Shown here: positions 1 through 4,996 of the stretch, one piece after another | Position numbering within the stretch: the first letter of the stretch is position 1 | How the letters are laid out: each line of letters begins with the position of its first letter | Source of the DNA: Candidatus Peregrinibacteria bacterium | GTDB taxonomy: Bacteria; Patescibacteriota; Gracilibacteria; Peribacterales; Peribacteraceae | DNA: 7,032 nt | Assembly (NCBI GenBank): GCA_018662075.1 | Contig: JABJGX010000009.1 | Coordinates: 1-7,032, forward strand | Reading direction: 5' to 3' | Notes under the pieces: generated by a model | Told to the model about the DNA's origin: nothing | Seen by the model: only the letters and a program-made list of their open reading frames with translations | Databases searched by the model: none | Translations under genes and position numbers: made by a program

Positions 1-606
1 ACCTATCTAATACTTCACTCATTACAAGAAAAGGGGCTTATTTCAGAAGTAGAGCGTGGCAAGGTTCGACATTTTGTTGCTGAAGATCCCAATAGATTAC
101 TCGTATACATAGAAGAAAAGGAGAAGGAGATGCAGCAAATCCATACACTTCTTGGAGATGCTCTTCCTGTACTAAGATCTATAACTAAATCCATTACTGA
201 TCAGCCGCGTGTAACCCTTTCTAAAGGTTTTGATGCCATGAAACAATCTTACCGAGAAATTCTGTCTCAGGAGTTTGTAGGAGCATTCAATTTAGAAAAG
301 GTTTATGAAGCATTTGGAAAGACTATTGCAGAATCGCTTTTTGGAAAAGCTGCAGAGCTAAAGGGGCGAGAGTTTGTAATTAATAATAAAGCTGGAAAAG
401 AATATGTTAAAAAACAAAATTCACCACATCTCGAGAGTCGTTTATTGCCTAAAGATATCTCATTCAATAGTGACATTATTATTTTCAGAGATACGGTAGT
501 TTTCTTTGCATATGACGATGAACAGACAGTTGTTCGTATTGAAAACCAAAGCATAGCAGATCTGCTTACCTCTTGGTTTGAAATGCTATGGTCAACAATG
601 AAATAA
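1..606 (+). CDS. TrmB-family winged-helix transcriptional regulator (5' end missing)
   Basis: The reading frame is open from base 1, so the gene starts to the left of the window; 201 residues are visible, ending at TAA 604-606. The first 37 visible residues look like the end of a TrmB-type winged helix: a recognition-helix/wing stretch (LQEKGLISEVERGKVRHFVA) followed by a DPNRLL segment. A charged helix, probably a coiled coil, follows at about residues 37-60 (YIEEKEKEMQQIHTLL). The C-terminal part ends in a strand-rich stretch (IIIFRDTVVFFAYDD, then VVRIENQSIADLLTSWFEMLW), which fits the C-terminal effector region of short TrmB-like proteins. Such proteins bind DNA as dimers; the ligand and targets cannot be told from sequence. 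An internal ATG at 130 exists, but starting there would remove the DNA-binding part, so it is unlikely to be the true start. Confidence 0.75.
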   Translation, partial: TYLILHSLQEKGLISEVERGKVRHFVAEDPNRLLVYIEEKEKEMQQIHTLLGDALPVLRSITKSITDQPRVTLSKGFDAMKQSYREILSQEFVGAFNLEKVYEAFGKTIAESLFGKAAELKGREFVINNKAGKEYVKKQNSPHLESRLLPKDISFNSDIIIFRDTVVFFAYDDEQTVVRIENQSIADLLTSWFEMLWSTMK

Positions 607-610
607 AGGA

Positions 611-637
611 AATCTTACTTTCATAAGTTCTAAGATT
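611..637. terminator. hairpin after the TrmB-like gene, weak terminator candidate
   Basis: AATCTTA at 611-617 pairs perfectly with TAAGATT at 631-637, and CTT 618-620 can extend the stem with AAG 625-627. It starts five bases after the TrmB stop codon, where a terminator would sit. There is no U-run after it (GTCTCGTC follows) and the stem is AT-rich, so intrinsic termination is doubtful. It may instead mark the left border of the rearranged tRNA patch that starts at 638. Confidence 0.3.
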
Positions 638-716
638 GTCTCGTCAGCCCCGCCACAAACACCCCTGCCCCCTGTCACGGAGGAGGTCGCGAGTTCGAGC
701 ACGCCGCCGCCCCCCA
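638..716 (+). pseudogene. rearranged tRNA-Asp(GUC) remnant, 3' tail placed before the anticodon/T-loop part
   Basis: Two pieces of one tRNA are visible. Piece A, 638-655, reads as tRNA positions 59-76: the end of the T-loop, 3' T-stem CTCGT, 3' acceptor CAGCCCC, discriminator G73 (as usual in tRNA-Asp) and CCA. Piece B has the anticodon loop CTGTCAC at 672-678 (anticodon GTC), 3' anticodon stem GGAGG, five-base variable loop AGGTC, 5' T-stem GCGAG and T-loop TTCGAGC at 694-700. The 5' T-stem of B pairs perfectly (one G-U) with the 3' T-stem of A, so both come from the same kind of tRNA but in swapped order. The D-arm and the 5' acceptor (expected GGGGCTG) are absent, and the 5' anticodon stem (GCCCC, 667-671) pairs poorly. 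After B, 701-716 ends in CCA at the right distance but does not pair with the T-stem. The stretch is about 71% GC, far above its surroundings. I infer a non-functional remnant, or an assembly fault. Confidence 0.5.
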
Positions 717-1607
717 CTACCGAATCCTAATCCGAGACCCGATGTCTGGTTTTGCGAAGCGCAAATATGCAGACTGGTGCAGTCTTGTGTAACGGTCTTC
801 TCCGTCCTCCCACTTACGAACGATTTCTAAGTGTCCTCCGTTTGGGTTTGGATACATCACCAATGCACCTGGCTCTGCATCACGCAATGAATGTGCAATC
901 TTTACACGCTGCGATACATTTCCAACAATCAGTTTGATGTACCCTCCGTTTTCTTTCTCAGCTTTTAAAGCCTCTTTCCAGTGCTCTTCTGGGTTCCTTG
1001 AATAGCTAATCATGTTTCCGAAACGGTCGACGTACGCAAGTTCCCACTTTTGTTCATCGAAGTCTGGGATGAGGTCTAGAGACTGCTCTTCGAGTTTCAG
1101 CCCGTGGTCTGTAAGCATCATGTTTGGTGTATAGCTAGAACGGAACTGTTCTTCTGGTCCGTAGAGTCCGTTGTCATTATTTGGCAATACTGCAAGAGTT
1201 TCAATTTTGCCTTTCACCCACGACAGTGCCCGTAAATCTGTTGTGACAATACGAACAGATCCAGACGTTGCAAGGTAGAACGGTGCTCCGTTTTGCATTG
1301 TCTCTGTACGAGGGGCTGCATTTATAAAAATGCCAGTTGATGTCTGTGCAAATTCCTTCTTTGTGTCTTCTGACATGTGGCCAGATTTTTCTGTTTCTTT
1401 ATGCATTTCCAAAATAAGCATGACCATATGGTTCATGACATTCTCACGTCCGTAGATATCAAACTCCCTTCTGACATGTGACAAAGGAAAAGAACGAAAA
1501 TCTGTCGAGATGAGTGCGTCTGCATCATCTTGATCAAAAGGACTCTTGCTACGGCCGTAGGTATCAGAGAAGAGATACGTACGCCTTAGCTCATGAGAAG
1601 AAGTCAT
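717..1607 (-). CDS. divergent SAM hydroxide adenosyltransferase (DUF62)-like protein
   Basis: The protein has 296 residues if it starts at ATG 1607; an in-frame TTG at 1631, just after a TGA, would add eight residues. Neither start has a Shine-Dalgarno motif, so I prefer ATG. Several blocks recall the SAM hydrolase/halogenase family in order: YLFSDTYGR near the N-terminus (compare the family's TDFG motif), GIFINAAPRTE around 92-102 (VDPGVGT position), NNDNGLYGP at 143-151 (PDNG position), VDRFGN at 193-198 (the strongly conserved D-x-FGN that contacts methionine) and QSAYLRFAKPDIGSRIRI at the C-terminus (the AA-x-LG...Gd-x-V-x-I end). Known members split SAM with water or halide into adenosine (or haloadenosine) and methionine. 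Activity here is an inference because the VDPG motif is not kept. It is the last gene of the minus-strand cluster, about 67 bases after the M23 gene, and its TAG stop directly abuts the tRNA remnant. Confidence 0.55.
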   Translation of the reverse strand: MTSSHELRRTYLFSDTYGRSKSPFDQDDADALISTDFRSFPLSHVRREFDIYGRENVMNHMVMLILEMHKETEKSGHMSEDTKKEFAQTSTGIFINAAPRTETMQNGAPFYLATSGSVRIVTTDLRALSWVKGKIETLAVLPNNDNGLYGPEEQFRSSYTPNMMLTDHGLKLEEQSLDLIPDFDEQKWELAYVDRFGNMISYSRNPEEHWKEALKAEKENGGYIKLIVGNVSQRVKIAHSLRDAEPGALVMYPNPNGGHLEIVRKWEDGEDRYTRLHQSAYLRFAKPDIGSRIRIR

Positions 1608-1674
1608 AGTTCGGTGGAAAAGAATGCTCAATCAGATTAGGGTTTTTCCGCTTCACTGCAAGTAGAAAACTTAT

Positions 1675-2733
1675 CTATTCTAGGTACAAAAGTGGGTTCT
1701 TCTTCACACCATTAAGGCGCACTTCAAAGTGTACGTGGATACCCGTTGCACCGTATACGAGTCCGCTATTTCCCATCCATGAAATTGTCTGTCCTCTTGC
1801 AACAGTCTCTCCCACTTTGACGTACAACTCTTTGTTATGTGCGTAGAGCGTCACAAGACCATTTCCATGGTCAATCTGAACGACATTTCCATACCCTCCA
1901 TTCCACCCAGTGTCAGACCGAATAACTGTTCCTTCTTCCGCTGCATAAATCGGTCCCCCACCACGGTCTTGCATATCGACCGCGAAGTGACGTGTGTGGA
2001 AGTGTTGTGTGTAGAAACAGTCTGCTGCACATGGCTTCTGCAAGACTCCTGCAGTTGGTGTTGGTGTAAATGCACTATCAGGTTTCTGTGAAACCTCCAC
2101 ATGCTTTGTCGGCTCTTTAGGTTTACCTGTTGGCTTATCTGCTTTATCACCTGGTACAACTGGCTGATCATCTACCGTTGCAACGGTAACAGTCTTCTGC
2201 ACAATTGGCTTCGCTCCTGGGATGATCAACTGCTTCCCTGCAATAATAAATTCATTCTTCAGTTCGTTCTGACTCATAATCTCTCCCTGCGCTATGTCAT
2301 AAATTTGTGCAATACGACTGAGCGTTTGGCCACGCGATACTGTGTGCAACACTCCATCTACTGGAAGAATAAGTAGTTCGTCTCCTGGTTTTATCGGCTG
2401 GCCATTTGATAAGTTATTTGCCCACTGAATCGTTTCTACAGAAATTGGATACCAACGGGAAAGACGTTCCAAGCTATCGCCATCCTTGACGATGTGAATT
2501 GTTCCTTTTGCGTATGCGCGACGTGCACTCTGCTGCGTCAGTGGGGATGTCTTTTTTAAGAAACCATCTTCAACGAGTAAGAACTGCTGCGATGCAATGG
2601 CTATTTCCTGTGGAGCCAATGCTGCTTTTGGCACGTATGGTGGCAACAGCGATCCTACAATAAAAATGAAGAAACAAATCGTGCGTACACGATTTGTGAT
2701 CCATCGATGAGTAGAAGAGGAAGAAGTATGCAT
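1675..2733 (-). CDS. LysM-LysM-M23 peptidoglycan endopeptidase, secreted
   Basis: This 352-residue protein has a basic start and a hydrophobic segment at about 17-33, with a possible signal peptidase site after ALA at 38-40. Two LysM domains follow, about 78-124 (HIVKDGDSLERLSRWY) and 129-173 (HTVSRGQTLSRIAQIY), which bind the glycan strands of peptidoglycan. A Pro/Lys/Thr-rich linker spans about 175-228. The M23 (LytM/lysostaphin-type) zinc peptidase domain covers about 229-352. By comparison with LytM, H249 and D253 (HFAVD) and H335 (HVH) should bind zinc, with H299 (YAHN) and H333 as catalytic histidines, so it looks active rather than a degenerate EnvC/NlpD-type activator. C235 and C239 (CAADC) lie just before the domain and could form a disulfide. 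It begins four bases after the carboxypeptidase stop, which implies co-transcription, probably with translational coupling. The likely job is cleavage of peptide cross-links during growth or daughter-cell separation. Confidence 0.9.
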   Translation of the reverse strand: MHTSSSSTHRWITNRVRTICFFIFIVGSLLPPYVPKAALAPQEIAIASQQFLLVEDGFLKKTSPLTQQSARRAYAKGTIHIVKDGDSLERLSRWYPISVETIQWANNLSNGQPIKPGDELLILPVDGVLHTVSRGQTLSRIAQIYDIAQGEIMSQNELKNEFIIAGKQLIIPGAKPIVQKTVTVATVDDQPVVPGDKADKPTGKPKEPTKHVEVSQKPDSAFTPTPTAGVLQKPCAADCFYTQHFHTRHFAVDMQDRGGGPIYAAEEGTVIRSDTGWNGGYGNVVQIDHGNGLVTLYAHNKELYVKVGETVARGQTISWMGNSGLVYGATGIHVHFEVRLNGVKKNPLLYLE

Positions 2734-2737
2734 GGAA

Positions 2738-3631
2738 TTACGGATTGATTATTTGCTGCACTGCAACAGGGGTAGCGGTTGTGCTTAGTGCAGAAAGAAT
2801 TGTTTTCATGTCTTGATAACGCTCAGCAGAATTAAATAATACTACAACGTATTGTGTGTTGTCAGACTCTACGATCGACATCAGACACTGTCCTGCGTCT
2901 GCTGTTGTTCCTGTTTTTCCAGCCAATACCTCTGCAGTAGTATCGCTTGGCTTATGGAGCAATGCATGTGTGTGATACAACTGAATTGTGTCACCTTCGC
3001 GACTAACAATGCGTGCACCAGACTTTCCAAGTCGATCTGCTATTTCTGGGTAACGTAATACAAACATAGAGAGCCACGCAATGTCTTGTGGGGTTGACCA
3101 GTGTGCTGGATGGTCGAGGCCAGATGGGTTTCTAAATGATGTACTTCGGAGTCCCAGTTCTAATGCGCGTTCGTTCATTTCTGCGACAAATGCTGGAGTA
3201 GAACCACTATGGAATTGCGCTAAGGTTAGGGCTGCATCATTTGCAGAGTTTACAAGCAAAGCAGACATTAGATCTCCAACAGTAAAGTTTTTTCCTGGTG
3301 GTAAATATGCCTTATGTCCAATGCTATCGACCACGCTCTGTGGGATAGTTACCATCTCATCGAGCTCATGATTTTCTATGATAATCAATGCCGTCATCAG
3401 CTTTGTAAGACTTGCCATTGGTCGCTGGATTTTATGCTCCTTCGTGAAGAGTAGTTGCCCGCTTTCTCTGTTAAAAATAACGACTCCAGATGCAGAAAGC
3501 CTGTCTTCCAAAAGTAGTTCGCTACTTGGTGGTGCGATTGCCATATTCTCCAATGTCATACCATCAGTATTCATGTCCTGCGTGGCAGGAAACAAGCCTA
3601 AAAGAAGAGTTGCGAGGAGAGATCTATACAT
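2738..3631 (-). CDS. D-alanyl-D-alanine carboxypeptidase (PBP5-like, peptidase S11)
   Basis: This 297-residue protein carries all three signature motifs of penicillin-binding serine peptidases, correctly spaced: SLTK with nucleophile S74 and K77, SAN at 129-131, and KTG at 239-241 (AGKTGTTADAG). Further family features are SGVVIFNRESGQLLF before the SxxK motif and SFRNPSGLD near 165-173. It should remove the terminal D-alanine from peptidoglycan pentapeptides outside the membrane and thereby limit cross-linking. The N-terminus has a short hydrophobic segment (about 4-15) that may act as a signal peptide. The C-terminal beta-rich domain and amphipathic membrane anchor of E. coli PBP5 are missing, since the protein ends about 56 residues after KTG; it may therefore be soluble outside the cell or held by its N-terminal segment. 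The start is ATG, without a clear ribosome-binding site. It is followed after four bases by the LysM-M23 gene. Confidence 0.92.
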   Translation of the reverse strand: MYRSLLATLLLGLFPATQDMNTDGMTLENMAIAPPSSELLLEDRLSASGVVIFNRESGQLLFTKEHKIQRPMASLTKLMTALIIIENHELDEMVTIPQSVVDSIGHKAYLPPGKNFTVGDLMSALLVNSANDAALTLAQFHSGSTPAFVAEMNERALELGLRSTSFRNPSGLDHPAHWSTPQDIAWLSMFVLRYPEIADRLGKSGARIVSREGDTIQLYHTHALLHKPSDTTAEVLAGKTGTTADAGQCLMSIVESDNTQYVVVLFNSAERYQDMKTILSALSTTATPVAVQQIINP

Positions 3632-3681
3632 CTCATATACTCTATTGGAGTCGCTACCAAACTGGAAGTGGAAGATCCTAT

Positions 3682-3711
3682 TTTATCGAGTGATTTAGGC
3701 CATCTGGTCAA
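3682..3711 (-). promoter_or_regulatory. candidate sigma70-type promoter for the carboxypeptidase operon
   Basis: Read on the minus strand, TTGACC (3711-3706) matches the -35 consensus at five of six bases. GATAAA (3687-3682) follows after an 18-base spacer and matches the -10 consensus at four of six. The pair lies in the 111-base gap between the FtsQ-like gene and the carboxypeptidase start, about 50 bases upstream of that start. This suggests the carboxypeptidase, LysM-M23 and DUF62-like genes can be transcribed apart from the FtsQ-like gene. No terminator hairpin is evident after the FtsQ-like gene, so read-through is also possible. The call rests on consensus match only. Confidence 0.4.
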
Positions 3712-3742
3712 GCGATTGAGCTTGTTCAAATGGCAAAAGCTA

Positions 3743-4654
3743 CTACTGATAGATGACCCTATCGGTTACACGTAAGTCTACGTAATCTTTTGTTTCTGCA
3801 ATATCAACCTCACGTAAGAACGTTCTGTAGCGTTCTAATTGGTCTTCTAGTGGGCTTTTTAAGTCAAACCATAAGTCTCTATCTCCTATGCGCAAATGAA
3901 ACTCCTGTGCGCGTACAAAAACCGTTCTTCGCTCCACCTCTTGGCCAAACTGGCGAAGAAATGCAATCTCTGCTGCGTTCATACGTTCGATAAATGCAGG
4001 AATAATAAGCAGTGATCCCGGCACTGGCCTTACCCCCCAGTCAACAATCAAGATTTCTGGTAATACTTGTGTATCCTTCGCAGCTGTTGTCGTGACATAT
4101 ACACCTTCTTCGGTGACATAGTCGATGGTAGAACCTGTACCCAGTGGCATATCGATGTCGTCTGGTTCGATAATACGCAGACGTGCGACAAGAGGCTGGA
4201 GTGCAATGCGCACATGCAACACCGATGAATATTCTTTCCCGATGCTTACTGTTTCGATGTCTGTAATGCTTTGCTCAAGCAAAGAGGTCACTTCAAATGA
4301 TGATAAGAAGAATAAGTGACGACCAAACAATGATGACAATGTGTTCTGTACCTCTTCAATATCCAGACGTGGACTAAGCCTTGTTACTTTGATCTCTCGC
4401 AACTGAATAATGGGAGAAAAGAGTAAGAAGCAAAACACCACAGTGCCAGTCAAAAGAATGGTCACTGCTGTCCATTTTGCAGCAGAGGAACGGATATTTT
4501 CCAAGTACATCTGCATCTTTCGTACCTTTCGCTTCCATTGATCCTTCTTTCTTTTTTGCTTACGATCCATTTTACGCTTCACAAAGCGCTTGGTATCAGG
4601 CGTTACTTTCCGAGCAAACTTTTTCGGAATTCTGGAGGTTTTTTTGCGTGGCAC
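3743..4654 (-). CDS. ftsQ: FtsQ/DivIB-like cell division protein with POTRA domain
   Basis: This 303-residue protein has FtsQ architecture: a cytoplasmic tail, one membrane helix at about 62-84, a POTRA domain at about 84-157 and a C-terminal beta domain. The POTRA part shows the expected pattern (LREIKVTRLSPRLDIEEVQ, then GRHLFFLSSFEVTSLL, then VSIGKEYSSVLHVRIALQPLVARL). The last residues, YVDLRVTDRVIYQ, match the FtsQ ending (IDLRYPDRV-like). FtsQ links early and late divisome proteins through FtsB and FtsL. The start is GTG at 4654; the codon just upstream is TGA, so it cannot begin further out. No Shine-Dalgarno motif is visible. The tail is unusually long and basic, with 26 Lys/Arg in the first 60 residues. 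It is the first gene of the minus-strand envelope cluster and is divergent from the glycosyltransferase across the repeat-filled region. An alternative is another POTRA-containing membrane protein, but the C-terminal match favours FtsQ. Confidence 0.8.
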   Translation of the reverse strand: MPRKKTSRIPKKFARKVTPDTKRFVKRKMDRKQKRKKDQWKRKVRKMQMYLENIRSSAAKWTAVTILLTGTVVFCFLLFSPIIQLREIKVTRLSPRLDIEEVQNTLSSLFGRHLFFLSSFEVTSLLEQSITDIETVSIGKEYSSVLHVRIALQPLVARLRIIEPDDIDMPLGTGSTIDYVTEEGVYVTTTAAKDTQVLPEILIVDWGVRPVPGSLLIIPAFIERMNAAEIAFLRQFGQEVERRTVFVRAQEFHLRIGDRDLWFDLKSPLEDQLERYRTFLREVDIAETKDYVDLRVTDRVIYQ

Positions 4655-4720
4655 TCAAATATATTACCATAATCCCTTTTGATATTTTTTGATTCATATC
4701 AGCTTCGCTATTCCTTTGTA

Positions 4721-4740
4721 ACTTTTCAGAGATGAAAAGT
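4721..4740. repeat. perfect 8-bp hairpin with GAGA loop
   Basis: ACTTTTCA (4721-4728) and TGAAAAGT (4733-4740) are perfect reverse complements around the tetraloop GAGA. The left arm is also the inner end of the left terminal inverted repeat, so this hairpin belongs to the composite element rather than being an operator. Confidence 0.6.
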
Positions 4741-4758
4741 AACTTCGTTATCTCTCTT

Positions 4759-4786
4759 GTCCCTTTTTTCTTGATAAAAAAAGGAC
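4759..4786. repeat. AT-rich hairpin, possible bidirectional terminator
   Basis: GTCCCTTTTTT (4759-4769) pairs with AAAAAAAGGAC (4776-4786) with one mismatch, around the loop CTTGAT. The GTCC/GGAC base with A/T-runs could act as a weak terminator on either strand, but it lies upstream of both neighbouring genes, so termination is not its obvious purpose there. It is part of the composite element. Confidence 0.45.
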
Positions 4787-4808
4787 GAAAAAATCAAGGC
4801 AGACTGAA

Positions 4809-4910
4809 CTCATCCCCGGCCCTTCTCCTTTGCGAAGGAGAAGGGAGTTGTATTTTTGCATGCAAACAAACAGTTCCCTCTCCTCAAGAGAGGAGAGGGC
4901 GGAGGGTGAG
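4809..4910. repeat. head-to-head REP-like pair (BIME-like), symmetric about a 12-bp palindrome
   Basis: The left unit (4809-4850) starts CTCATCCCCGGCCC and holds a perfect 11-bp stem (4820-4830 with 4835-4845, loop TGCG). The right unit is inverted (4871-4910); read on the minus strand it starts CTCACCCTCCGCCC and holds a perfect 10-bp stem (4876-4885 with 4890-4899, loop AAGA). The unit starts agree at 11 of 14 bases, and their ends (GGGAGTTG and GGGAACTG) also match closely. Exactly between them is the palindrome TTTGCATGCAAA (4855-4866), whose centre coincides with the centre of the pair to within one base. This architecture is that of repetitive extragenic palindromes arranged as a BIME. 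The type with CTCA(C/T)CC plus a CCCTCTCC...GGAGAGGG stem resembles palindromes common in many bacterial genomes. Confidence 0.7.
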
Positions 4911-4996
4911 GTCGGCTTTCAAAAGCCACAAAAGGATAGCGAAGCTTATTTGAATGAAAAGTAGCAATCTACCAAACAAACCATCATAGTATTTCC

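Larger units (their letters stand above)
4692..4955. mobile_element. MITE-like nested palindromic element with 37-base terminal inverted repeats
   Basis: The left end (4692-4728) and the reverse complement of the right end (4919-4955) match at about 30 of 37 positions, including an exact 11-base core AGCTTCGCTAT and shared TTTGT and CTTTT blocks. Between them lie further stem-loops and the REP-like pair listed separately. There is no open reading frame of note inside, so this would be a non-autonomous element. It fills most of the 342-base gap (4655-4996) between the divergent FtsQ-like and glycosyltransferase genes and may carry or disturb their promoters. I could not identify a clear target-site duplication. 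Repetition elsewhere in the genome is expected but cannot be seen here. Confidence 0.55.

Noticed and set aside
751..765. Hairpin TTTGCG-AAG-CGCAAA as a terminator for the minus-strand cluster
   Set aside because: It lies inside the last codons of the DUF62-like gene, ahead of its stop, and lacks a following U-run.
636..830. A 64-residue open frame on the plus strand across the tRNA remnant
   Set aside because: It starts with TTG inside the tRNA pieces, has an Arg/Pro-rich composition from the GC-rich patch, and runs into the opposite strand of the DUF62-like gene; no family resemblance.
1632..1674. A terminator or promoter between the LysM-M23 and DUF62-like genes
   Set aside because: The 43 bases contain no stable stem-loop and no paired -35/-10 boxes; read-through from the M23 gene is the simplest reading.
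1851..2171. A 106-residue minus-strand open frame inside the LysM-M23 gene
   Set aside because: It is an alternative frame of a well-supported gene, with a low-complexity His/Gln composition and no domain.
3081..3698. Plus-strand open frames of 96 and 106 residues opposite the carboxypeptidase gene
   Set aside because: They are antisense shadows of a gene with all three catalytic motifs; no signals of their own.
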